28,506 nucleotides of DNA from NCBI GenBank assembly GCA_027579435.1, contig JANBPK010001574.1:1-28506 (forward strand), in the 5' to 3' direction. Made by a program: the position numbers and the translations under genes. Numbering within the stretch: the stretch's first letter is position 1; each line of letters starts with the position of its first letter. Below, piece by piece: positions 9,804 to 19,529 of the stretch. The DNA is from Candolleomyces eurysporus (taxonomy: Eukaryota > Basidiomycota > Agaricomycetes > Agaricales > Psathyrellaceae). The notes below the pieces were generated by a model. That model was not told where the DNA came from and searched no databases. It saw nothing but the letters and a program-made list of their open reading frames with translations.

Positions 9804-12127
9804 ATGGCGCTAGAAGCAGGGCAGATGTTCAAATTCATAAATTTCAAGACAAGTTCTGCCGTGACGCTGAAGGGCATAATGGGGGATAGTAAGTTTCGAC
9901 GGCGGGTGGTGCAGCTATGACATCGTCACTGACTCTATGAAAGTTTCTGGAGATAAGTACGGCGAAGGTAATCAAAGCCAGCTGGTGAGTATCTGTTCAC
10001 ATTGGTATCCACCGCAGATTTCGTGAAAAATATGCATCATGATCATTTATACGAACCGTTGACATACTACCAGTGGGAGGCACAAACTGCACCCGCCGGA
10101 TTCTGGCGCTTCAAAAACGTCCAGTTTGGCCTTTATCTTGGGATTGAGGAAGGACAAGTTGCCGCGGACGGATTAGCCATCCGTGGTGTCTCGCACCCTT
10201 TCAGCTGGGTTGCAAAACGTACCGGAGAAGCGGCCGCTTCTCCTGCAATGTTCAAGTACGTATTCAGTATTCAAGGCAGATTGGCGTCCGATTGTATGCA
10301 GGAGTTGACTTTCTAAGCTAACAGGCTATTCGTCCCTTTCACCAACCAAGTCCTCCACCTCAACGATGATAATAGCTGGACAAATGGAATCAAGATCCAA
10401 TCTTGGTCGGACCTCGGGAGCGATCACGCTGCGCAGAAGTGGATTATCGATTTAAGTATGTACGGGTTATCCTGGGTTGACTGCTCCAAACCATGGCAGT
10501 GGCTAAGAGCCTTTGCAGATACTACGTTTGAGGTCCCTTTCGAGGCAGGGCAGATCTACATACTCGTAAATTGCAATACTGGCAACGTGGTCCAGCTCGA
10601 GGAAACCAAGAAGAGTAAGTTAAGCTCACTTGTTTGTTATTTAAGTACAGGCCTTTCTGATCATTTATGGCTTTGGCAGTCGCTGGATACAGCTTCAATG
10701 CTGGCCAAAATCAACGGGTACTGAGTAATCCATCCTCTGCGCTACGACTCTATCTGATTTGTACTCGTTAAGTGGGAAGCCAGTCAGGAGGATGGAACCG
10801 GACACTGGTTCTTCAAGAATCCATGGAGTGGGCTTTACATGGGAGTAGCCAGTGACACCGCAGCCATAGTGAACGGAACCCGCGTTGTTGGAGTCCCGCA
10901 ACCTTTCGCATGGAACGTCGTCCCCGATCGAACTCAAGGTGGAAATGGCGGGTCTTATCGGTGAGCCAAGTCTCTTCGACAATTTTTCCTGAGCCGTACT
11001 GACGATGGGTGTTGCACCATTGTCTTCGTCCATTTTCGTTATATGCGCAGGATCTTTCTACCTTACACTAGGTTCAACTTGGATTCGTATAATCAGCCTC
11101 CTGGGCATGAGTCTTATCTGTGGGAACGGACGGATGTGCTCTGGCATCTGTGGAAGTTCGAGCTGCTAGGTAAGGCAGGCTCCCCAAATGCTGCTTCAAA
11201 TCTGCGGCAGTGACTAAATGCCTATGCAGATACTGCGGTCGAAGCCCCTGTTCAGGCAGGGGGGATGTACAAGATTGTGAATTGCCATACTGGTACCGTA
11301 GCCCACCTCGAGGATAACAGGAACCGTACGTTAAACACACTTGCTTTTGCCGTTTTGAGCCCAAGCCTTTCTGATTCTCTACGACTGTGGCAGTCGCTGG
11401 ATACAGATTTAATGATGGCCGAAACCAAAAGGTACTGAGTATCCGATCCTCCGCGCTACGAACTCTATTTGATTTGTACTTGCTCAGTGGGAAGCCAGTC
11501 AGGAAGAAGGAACCGGATACTGGTTCTTCAAGAACCCATGGAGTGGCCTTTACATGGGAATCACCGGTGCCGCAGGGAACTCGACTCGCATCGTCGGAGT
11601 TCCGCAACCTTTCGCATGGAACATTGTCCCAGATCGAGGTCAAGGTATGAATGGCAGGTCTCATCGGTGAGTCATGCATCTTCTACAATCTGCCCCGAGT
11701 CGTTACCGACGATGAGTGTTGTCCTACCCTCTTCGTCCATTTTTATCTTGCGCATAGGATCTTTCTAGTTAATACTGCGCTCAACCTGGATTTGGGTAAA
11801 GCGGACCCTGGGTACTCCATTCATCTGTGGGATCGGACGAATGTGCTCTGGCATCTGTGGAGGTTCGAGCGACTAGGTGAGACAGGCTCCCCAAATGCTG
11901 CTTCAAGTGCCAGCTCACGAGTCGGACAAAACTTTCTTCAAGCATAGATTCAGGAGCCGAACTGGATGCCCACGACCACGAAGCTCCCGTCGTGGAGCCG
12001 GGCCCACGAGAGTGAACCAGTCCCGATTTCATTTGATTTCGAATTCGTTACGATTGAATGTCAGGCGTCAGTGACCCTCCATATAGTATCGGATACACTG
12101 TAAGCATTACTACTACCAATATCATCA
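9212..12127. repeat. Segmental tandem duplication, unit 2
   Basis: Second copy of the unit described at 6249-9197, in the same orientation and carrying lectin copy B. The two units lie almost end to end, and similarity ends just after TACTACCAATATCATCATG. Confidence 0.88.
9804..12074 (+). CDS. Triple beta-trefoil (ricin-B-like) lectin-family protein, copy B
   Basis: Thirteen exons: 9804-9888, 9944-9984, 10074-10255, 10325-10455, 10519-10614, 10680-10717, 10773-10960, 11051-11169, 11230-11325, 11394-11431, 11488-11666, 11758-11876, 11914-12074. They give 490 residues in frame. Exon sizes equal those of copy A except for one extra codon in exon 2 and three fewer in exon 11. The domains run 1-146, 147-293 and 294-437. 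The protein starts MALEAGQMFKF and has no signal peptide. Domain 2 differs locally from copy A (DSYNQPPGHESYLWERTD in place of the GKADPG segment). A 4-bp deletion in the last exon relative to A removes the A stop and adds a basic tail of about 43 residues. If the last intron is retained, the protein instead ends LQA at 11947. It belongs to the same family as A and probably arose from it by duplication. Confidence 0.78.
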
Positions 12128-12677
12128 TGTTCGTCAAGCCCTCCTCGCTTAGCTTTAGCTTTCCGCATCCTCATCCACATCCTCCTCCAGATCTGAGGGC
12201 GCCATTAGCTCTCAACCTGCCACATTCCGAGTCCTACTGTTGTGTATATGTCTACTACTACTATCGTGTCTTCGCCTCGAACTTGAATCTGTAGTCCCTT
12301 TCTCCACATCCCGTTCGGGTTCTGGATCGTTGACACCAGGCTTCAGATCTCTTCAAGCTGCCGCTAATCTGGAGTTTTTATATGCATGTAGTCGTGCCAG
12401 GGCATCCTTAAGTAACCCAAATCACAACTAGCTACCCAGCCGACTACGTTAATAGCAATCCTACCTTTGCAGTAATGACGAGGTGAAAAATTAGAAATAC
12501 GAATATATACGCAAAATGGTAACAGATGCTCAGAAGGCTATCGTAAAGTCAATCCGAAGAATATTCCTCCCTCAATATCCACAACATCGACAGACTCGTC
12601 CGTGTAGATACAGTATTACGTCAGGGGTATAAAGAGTTACGCTCTGTGTCATCTGGCTGGGGCAGTAAATCCGGGGT
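12128..12677. other. Intergenic, no gene seen
   Basis: This stretch lies between the end of lectin unit 2 and the 3' end of the minus-strand F-box gene. It contains short open frames with no recognisable or conserved-looking product. Confidence 0.55.
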
Positions 12678-13292
12678 CTAGATCATTTCCGCATATTTGG
12701 GAAGTGGCAGAGTTTGCGGGGAATAAAGCGCATTGAAAACATCCGCTGGCAGCCCTCCAAACCAAATGCGTCGTAGCGTTAATTGAGCGAGGTTCTTGAG
12801 CTGGGGAATTGCTGAAAGGAAAGACGGTAGGTCTTCACGAGAGTTGAACGTTATGTCTTCGAGAGTTAAGCGGCGTAAGACTTCGTCGTACCCATTCCTG
12901 CGTCGCATGAATGTGTCGATTCGCTTGTGTAACTCGAGATCGGAGTCCGAGGTCCCGGAGAGTTCCAAAGCCACCAAGGAAGGGGCTACAAGAAACTCGA
13001 AGATCCTGTTGGCTGTAGGAGACATCCCCTCCAAGCGTAGAGAGCGAAGTTGAGGAAGAGTTAAACCTCGTTTGATGAGCCGCGTGATGACTGGGTCATC
13101 GTCCGGCCAACCATCGAACGTCTCTTGAAAAGCATCGTAGAAGTTGATAGTCAAATTTTCGACATTCACGCAATCCTCCAATGCAGATAAGATTTGAGTC
13201 CCTTCCCAGTCGCAGTTGATCGTCAATGAAGTCAGGTCCTGGAGGAGCGTACTCGGAATGTCAAGCGTGAGGTGGACTGATTCGCTTAAGTC
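12678..13292 (-). pseudogene. F-box/LRR-like protein, C-terminal part (split by transposon)
   Basis: On the minus strand this encodes the leucine-rich C-terminal region of a basidiomycete F-box protein. LRR-like runs include LPQLRSLRLEGMS, APSLVALELSG and LKNLAQLTLRR, and the stop codon is at 12678-12680. The frame stays open upstream of the first Met (13226) to the transposon end at 13297. Reading it directly after codon 18746-18744 restores one continuous frame of about 466 residues with the F-box half on the other side of the transposon. As it stands it has no start of its own and is presumably not made as a normal protein. Confidence 0.85.
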
Positions 13293-13296
13293 ACCG

Positions 13297-13320
13297 CACT
13301 GTGAGACGCACGCAGGGTGA
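13297..13320 (+). repeat. Left terminal inverted repeat
   Basis: A 24-bp terminus beginning CACTGTGAGAC and ending GGGTGA. It matches the inverted right end with a few mismatches and two single-base offsets. Confidence 0.85.
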
Positions 13321-13650
13321 CACTCACCCCATTTCCCACCCGAAAATCTAGTGACATGTAGTAGTTACCCGGGTGAAAATCAACCGATTGGGATTGGGTT
13401 CACACCATTCAAGGGTGATAGTCAACCCTCAAAACCAGGTGAAAACCGGGCGAGTTTCGCCATGTTTTTGAGCCTTTTCACCCGGTAACTGTGCGGGGTG
13501 AAGCTGACACCTTTACAGGTTGATTACGGTGTACCTGGTTTTGCGTTGAATTTCACATTGTTTTCAGGCTACAGCTCAGCTTATTTCTGGGTGAAACTGC
13601 TACGGTTTAGAGCTGACTATTCTTTGAAATTTCATACCATATTCTGATGA
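13321..13650. repeat. Left subterminal repeat region
   Basis: Non-coding DNA dense in variants of GGTGAAA and its complement TTCACC, for example CCGGGTGAAAATC (13370 region), CAGGTGAAAACCGGG (about 13436-13450) and TTTTCACCCGGTAAC (about 13475). Similar words crowd the right end. In plant CACTA elements, arrays like these bind the accessory transposition protein. A binding role here is inference. Confidence 0.65.
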
Positions 13651-13890
13651 CACTCAGCATGTGCAGTAAAAAGGGTATCAGGTTGATTAAACCATGTAGT
13701 AATGTGAATACAGGACGATGTAAACTAGAAACAAACAGGTAATGGTAAAGATAGAAATAGGAATGAGGTTAATAGGATAACTAAGAAGGCTTATAGCGAT
13801 TATAAAAGCAAAATAAGATCAATTGAGTAGAGAAGTGGGATTGAGAGCAAGCAAACGGTTAAGCACGAGTACGACTACAGCGCGACACCA
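13651..13890. other. A/G-rich non-coding stretch inside the transposon
   Basis: Between the left subterminal repeats and the end of the accessory gene I see no coding frame. It probably contains the 3' untranslated region of the accessory gene. Confidence 0.45.
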
Positions 13891-14929
13891 TCAGTTGGAG
13901 CTGTCATCGTCATCGATATTCGGAAGGTTGCCAGATCGAGCATGGGACTGAGATCGCACTTCTTGAGCTGTTCGGTAAGGCTCGAGTCGGCCCATCTTGC
14001 GGTCATACTTGCGATGATTCTTGAGGAACTGTTTCAATAGTTCAACGACCGGCCAGTCAGCTGGGAAACGCCGCCTGTCAATGTACTCGTGTGTGTCGCG
14101 GACCTGATCCCAACTCAGCGTGCAGCCCTGTTGTTTATATTAAGATACTACGCACCTTTTTGTAGATGTTTGCAAGCTTGTCCACAGGAAGGGCCTTGAA
14201 TCGCGAGTGTAGGTCAATGCCAGATTGGATGGTAGCATGCTTGACAGTGCGCTGAGAACAGATAAGTATTGAGCGCATTCAGCAACTGGCAAGTGTGGGA
14301 AGGGAAATGTCAAGCGTCCACGTCAAACCGCGAACGGCCGGATGTGGAATACCCTCGCTTCTCTTCCTCCTACCACCACCATGAGTGCCAGCAACTCACC
14401 TGAATGCTGCGATAAAGGCTGGGGTCTTCTCCCAATCCCATGGCATCTCGAAGATTGAAGTGCTTCCCAGCATCGCCATGAGGTCGTGGAATGGGAGCAA
14501 CAGTAGCGCTGCCACCGGTCTGAACTGGAGTGGTCTGCGCTTGGGTGGCCTGAGCTTGAGCAGCTTGCGCCTGGGCAGCCTGTTCGCGTGCCGCATCAGC
14601 AGTAGCGCGAAGCTCCTGTACAAGGACTGGACAGCAGAGACAATGGTGAGGAAATCAATCATGTAAGTGTTAGAAGTCGTAACGCGATGGAATGCTCCTC
14701 ATCTTACTTTGTAGCTGCTCTATCTCGGCTCGCTGAGAAGCAATGGACGCCATGCTACTCTGATCCTCCTGTGATCTGGCAGGCTAGAGGTGAGTACTGG
14801 CCTTCATGGCAAAGGCAATGATGCTCACTGTGCTGGGTTCCCAGAACCTGGGTTGGTAGCTTTTGCACGGCGATTCCTGGCATTGGAAGTGTTCTTCCTC
14901 CCGGTCCCGCTGTTGTTTGTAGGTGCCAT
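13891..14929 (-). CDS. Transposon accessory protein, unknown function, spliced
   Basis: Five exons on the minus strand: 14929-14829, 14775-14708, 14626-14400, 14251-14156, 14103-13891. All junctions keep phase and give about 234 residues with a stop at 13891-13893. The N-terminus is basic (GRKNTSNARNRRAKA). A likely coiled coil follows (AEIEQLQILVQELRATADAAREQ), then a Q/A-rich stretch. The conserved-looking C-terminal part contains FRFKALPVDKLANIYKK-like and FPADWPVVELLKQFLKNHRK segments, then an acidic end (NIDDDDSSN). The last intron is modelled as 52 bp; a nearer acceptor would make it only 28 bp and add eight residues. No family is recognised. Its place, divergent from the transposase inside the element, and its basic plus coiled-coil build suggest a DNA-binding helper analogous to TnpA of CACTA elements. 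That is inference. Confidence 0.7.
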
Positions 14930-15215
14930 GAACACGTTGAGGCTGTTGATGCGTAAAGGGGAGATTGAGGAGCAGATGGAAACTGGGACACTGCGGTGTG
15001 GTTTGGGGGTGGAACTTGTAGGAGAATTGGTTGCGTTGCTCTGGCGTATCGTTGGTCCCACGGTTTATATGTTCGTCGGCTGCAGATGAATCAACAAGCT
15101 CTCCGTTCCATTCAACCAAGTCTCGTGATTATTGCGCGTTTTGAGGGTGCTCATCCTAAAACCAAATTAGTGCGTTATTTTCTCACTTTCACTATCTCTT
15201 TGATTTCCATTATCA
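14930..15215. promoter_or_regulatory. Divergent promoter region of the transposon genes
   Basis: The 286 bp between the start codons of the accessory gene (minus) and the transposase gene (plus) must hold both promoters. I see no clear TATA box. Confidence 0.45.
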
Positions 15216-18200
15216 ATGCCTGCTGGCGAACTTCGAATCTGTGGCTGCGGGTGCGGAAAGAGAGTTTCAAAGGCTACCGACCAGCGGCACCGTGCTGGAC
15301 AGGCTCCCTCTACTATTCTCGCTTCCCAGGTCTTGGCAGGTCTTCAGTCTGCTCGAACACCTCCTGATCGGCCTCGGAAGCGTGCACGCACAGAGAGCCA
15401 TCTCTCATCCGCTGTTCCTCCTGCTATCCAGTCCGAAACCGAGCCTTTCTCTCCACATTCAGGTACCCCAGAAATCCCTGATGCGGCACCCAATCCCTCA
15501 CCGGCAAGCTTGCCACAGTCCCCATCTCCAAGCTACCACCTCAATCTCTCCCTGGATGATGGCGATCTCATGGTAGATGAAATCGCTCCTGGCCCAGAAG
15601 ATATCTCCCAGCCAGTATTACATCGTCATCGTGTGACAGTAGAGTCGGAGGATGAAGAAGAATCAGCCGTCAATCGTCATGGTTTGTCCGACAGAGATGA
15701 AGACACCGATGAAGATGAGGAAGCTGTGATTAGCGAAGAAGATTTATATGAGTATTATGCTCCATTTGACGAGATGCAGGAGCAGTTTGAGCAAGAGATG
15801 GCGGAAATAGGTGTGTGATATTATTTTAGAGCACCTCTGCATTCATTGATTCTCATTTTCAGCAGAAGAGCTTACCGACGAGGAGATTTCCTATCTACGC
15901 CATTTCGCACTGAAGATCGAGACTCACATGTCTGATGAAACCTATGCAAAGCTGGAGTTTGCGTTTCCTGAATCCCCGTTCCAATCCTACAAGCTCACAA
16001 AAGCCCGTGCCGAATTCCTGGCTCAGTTCAGGCCTGTCGCTTACGACTGTTGCATAGCATCATGCTGTTGCTTCATTGGCCCACACGCAGAGCTTGACGC
16101 TTGCCCTTATTGCAAGGAACCTCGCCTCGACAGAAAAGGACGGCCTCGCAAGCGATTCACCTATGTTCCCTTGATCCCACGCCTCAAAGCCTTTTATGAG
16201 TCCCCATCAGCCGATGTAGCGAAGAACATGCATTATCGGGCAGAATTTAAATCAGAGGATGGGGTTATCCAAGATTACCTGGATGGGTCGAACTACCAAC
16301 AACTGCGGCAGCAACACGTCACCATCAACGACCATCGCTTCCCTCATAAATTCTTTGACGATCCCCGTGACATTGCTCTCGGATTCTCGACAGATGGATT
16401 TTGCCCTTTCAAACGGCGCAAGAAGACCTGTTGGCCACTTCTCGTTTACAACTATAACCTCCCCCCCCGAAATTCGATTTTGGTTCCAGCATATTCTATG
16501 TATTGGTGTTATCCCCGGCCCCAAGAAACCAAAGGATTTTGATTCCTTCTTTTGGCCGGCCATCGAAGAGTTTCTCAAGCTCGCACAAGGGGTCCGATGC
16601 CTTGAGAGGTGCACCCTCGAGCACTTCTGGCTTCGTGCCTATCTCATCCTCTGTTTTGGGGATATCCCTGCGATGAGCATGATTATGCGCATCAAGGGAC
16701 ACAATGGCCTTCTCCCATGCCGTATGTGTGAGATTAAAGGTCTCCGTATCCCCGACTCTCGCAACCCAGTTCATTATGTCCCCCTCGATCGATCAAAACA
16801 CCCATCTGTCCGTTCCAGCACCGCTGCTGTCAAGGTCTATGATCCTCACTTGCTTCCTCGCCGAACCCATCAGCGATTTCTTGCTCAGGCGAACGAGGTT
16901 CAGTTTGCACGGACAAACACCGAGTCCGAGGAGCTTGCCAAACAGTACGGCATCAAGGGTATTCCCATCCTTTCGACTCTCTCCTCCCTTTTCTTTCCTT
17001 CGTCCTTTCCATATGATTTCATGCATCTCATTTTCGAGAATGTCATGAAGAACCTTGTTCTTCTATGGACTGGTGGCTACAAGGGGATCGACGAAGGTAC
17101 AGGAGATTACGAGCTCGCACCACATGTGTGGGAGGCAATTGGCGCTGCCACTGCAGCCTCCGCTCGGTCAATCCCAAGTGCGTTTGCTGCAAGCCCGCCA
17201 AACGTCGCTGATGACAAGTCATCAAGCACGGCTGATATGTGGTCATTTTGGTTGCAATACTTGGGACCTATTCTTCTCGTTCGCAAATTTCGCCGACCCA
17301 TCTATTTCAAGCATTTCATCGAGCTGGTCAAACTTGTTCGAACATGCCTCCAGTTCGAGATTACGGCGGAGGACTTGCAGACCTTGCGTGATGGCTTCCC
17401 ACAATGGGTTCTGGAATACAAAAGGTACGAACATTCCGTCAAATTTGGGATTGAGGCTGATTTCATTGCAGGCTTTACTATCAATATACACCCGAGCGCC
17501 TACCTCTCTGCCCTCTGACCATTCACGCTGTCCTTCACATCCCGGACAACATTATCGAGACTGGCCCGGTTTGGGTTTCGTGGGCCTTCCCAACCGAACG
17601 CTTCTGCGGTCGTCTCCTTCCAGCAATTCGTAGCCAGCGTCATCCTTTTGCAAATCTCGACAACTTTGCTGTTGCTTCAGCCCAACTTCATCAAATCAAG
17701 ATAAAATATGATTTATTTGATGCACTTTTATTGAAACGACCGAAATCTAGTGTCATTCCAAACTCATTTTCGCATAAAGACTGTAAGTACAGTCCATCAT
17801 ATCGGTGACTACTTCAATGTATATTGACTGCAATCGAAAATAGACCCAACCTGCATTCTGCTTCATCCCCATCGACCATCCTCGACGGTTCCGGCTAATC
17901 TCGAGCCAAACATCGCAGCATGCCTCTCGACTCGGTTCAATNAAAAATGTCTCTATCATTCGCAAGTATTTCTCGATGTCTAGGGTTGAGCAGTGGGCTC
18001 GAGTGCGACGACTGGGAGATGGGGACGAAATGCGTGCTTCGGCCCTTGATTTTGATTCGGAGGATCGGCGAGACTCAACGTTTGTGCGGGTGAGTGGTAA
18101 ATTAACTGTATTGAAGCCTTTGGCTAACCGCCTACATTCCACAGTATGATCAATTGGTGGATATCCACGAGAATCGTCGACATGTTGCCCCTGAGTATTT

Positions 18201-18510
18201 GGATGCCCCCACCCCCTTTTTCGGCCAATTGCAACACATCCTGGTGATTCGCCTCCCGCCTGCCCAAGAACTAGACCCCCAACTTCGCTCCGAATCTACC
18301 TATATTCTAGCGTCAATTCATTCTTGCAAAATCGAGGCTCAGAATTCAATGGGCATGCCTGTGTACTCCAGAATGGGGCGGACGGAAGTGGTGGATATCA
18401 CCTGTGTCCAATGTCTCATAGGACGGGTTCAAACAGGTCACAATAATCAATGGGTTATCATAGATCGTACAGGCACAACACAGCAGTCCGTACACCTCCG
18501 AGATGAATAG
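15216..18510 (+). CDS. Plavaka-type (Tnp2/CMC) transposase, two single-base frame breaks
   Basis: This encodes the DDE transposase that moves the element. Exons: 15216-15810, 15863-17424, 17472-17782, 17844-18089, 18145-18510. Phase is consistent if one base is dropped at each of two homopolymers: the C8 run 16461-16468, and N17942 beside an A run. The product would be about 1025 residues, normal for the family. Visible parts are an N-terminal CGCGCGK zinc-like motif and an acidic linker (DEDTDEDEE). A Cys cluster (CCIASCCCF...CPYC) precedes the Tnp2 core (FSTDGFCPFKRRKK, IGVIPGPKKPKDFDSF, CFGDIPAM, CRMCEIKG, YDFMHLIFENVMKNL). The C-terminus is typical of Plavaka (YDQLVDIHENRRHVAPEY). The acidic residues of STDGF, FGDIP and LIFEN are the likely catalytic triad. 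The first ATG lies in an otherwise open context. As written the gene is broken; the breaks may be sequencing errors. Confidence 0.85.
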
Positions 18511-18716
18511 ATACGAGCCTCTGCTCCTTCACCACATTTTCGGGTGATTACATCCTACGAGCGAGACGATAAATCTGAGTTATCGAAATTCACCGGGTTA
18601 CACGGTGATAAAATATCACCGCTTGTTACCAGGTGAAATTCACCTCAATCCGATTCACCCTACCTTCACCCGGTTTCGGGGCGACCGCGCCTTTTCACCC
18701 TTTTACCGTGGGACCT
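18511..18716. repeat. Right subterminal repeat region
   Basis: Short non-coding stretch between the transposase stop and the right terminus. It is rich in the same words as the left end: ATTCACCGGGTTACACGGTGAT, CCAGGTGAAATTCACC, CCTTCACCCGGTTTCGG and TTTTCACCC. Confidence 0.65.
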
Positions 18717-18740
18717 TCACCCCGAGCTGGGTCTACAGTG
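18717..18740 (-). repeat. Right terminal inverted repeat
   Basis: Read on the minus strand it begins CACTGTAGACCCAGCTCG and ends GGGGTGA, pairing with the left terminus at 13297-13320. Confidence 0.85.
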
Positions 18741-18743
18741 GGT

Positions 18744-19529
18744 ACCGGGGCAGAGTAAATAAGCGCTCGGAAGGTCTAGCTCGAGGTGTGTGACCGATCT
18801 GGGTAGGTTCTTGAAAATAAATGCCGCGCCGTCGTTCCAATCCACAGAGAACGTCAAACTCAAGGACCTGATTGAATCCCACGGCCGGTGGGTCAATTTC
18901 TGAGCCTCTGATGAGTTGAGTGACTTCACGATACTTTCAAAGCAGCGAGGATTGGAGAGGGAGAAGGACAGATGGTGAAGAGGGGGGCCTTGAGTGAGGA
19001 GTTGCCAGAGCGGAGTGGTTGGTTGAAGCCACTGCGTGATTTGAGAATCTTGGAAGGTGGGGCCGCGGTAGTCTCTCGAGAAGATCTTAAGAGAGCGGGG
19101 GGCATCTTTAGCTCGAATAAGCCATGCTTCGATCTTGCTGAACGAAACGTGCTGAACGAAGTCATCCGTAACAGATACACGGCCCCACAGTCGGTGCGTA
19201 AGACGCGCCGCGCAGTTCCAATACTTGCAAACCAGGCAGAGATTGGCCAAGGTTGACTTGGTGTTGATATCCAGATACCCAGGGACGATGTGCTGGAAAA
19301 TCTCTCCAAGTATCTCAACAGGCAGATGTAGTACAGTCGACGAGACTGTCCCCTGGTTTTGAATGCCTTCTTCAAGGTCTAGAATGCTGAGCTGGGAGAT
19401 CACAGCCTCGAGGTTGTCGATGACCTCTATAGCACCGGGCTCCGCGTTGCTGGTGCGTCGATAGGCGAAGTCTTCGGAGGGCATGGTGTTTGGGAGTAAA
19501 GTGAAAGTCTTGAAAGCCAACAAACACAA
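18744..19529 (-). pseudogene. F-box protein, N-terminal part with F-box (split by transposon)
   Basis: On the minus strand this encodes the N-terminal 262 residues of an F-box protein. The F-box reads LHLPVEILGEIFQHIVPGYL...LANLCLVCKYWNCAARLTHRLWGRV, roughly residues 67-120. It is preceded by a helix-prone leader (AIEVIDNLEAVISQLSILDLEEG) and followed by the start of the LRR-like region. The first Met is at 19529; a second at 19484 (MPSEDFAY) could be the true start. F-box proteins link substrates to SCF ubiquitin ligases through Skp1, and large expanded families of this kind are common in Agaricomycetes. The frame runs into the transposon and would add a few foreign residues before a stop, losing the substrate-binding C-terminus found at 12678-13292. 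Confidence 0.87.

Larger units (their letters stand above)
13297..18743. mobile_element. Plavaka-like (CMC/CACTA superfamily) DNA transposon
   Basis: The element starts CACTGTGAGACGCACGCA and its other end, read inverted from 18740, starts CACTGTAGACCCAGCTCG. These are imperfect 24-bp terminal inverted repeats of the CACTA type. A 4-bp ACCG (13293-13296 and 18744-18747) flanks it and may be the target duplication. CACTA elements usually make 3 bp, and the right end carries an extra GGT, so the exact length is uncertain. It contains two divergent spliced genes, a transposase (15216-18510, plus) and an accessory protein (13891-14929, minus), with subterminal GGTGAA/TTCACC-rich arrays at both ends. 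It lies inside an F-box gene that is in frame across the insertion. Confidence 0.9.

Noticed and set aside
14396..14662. Open minus-strand frame of 88 residues in the transposon
   Set aside because: It is a different frame of the third exon of the spliced accessory gene; only the spliced frame connects in phase to the other exons.
17753..18142. 129-residue minus-strand frame in the transposon
   Set aside because: It lies antisense to two transposase exons and an intron and has no domain.
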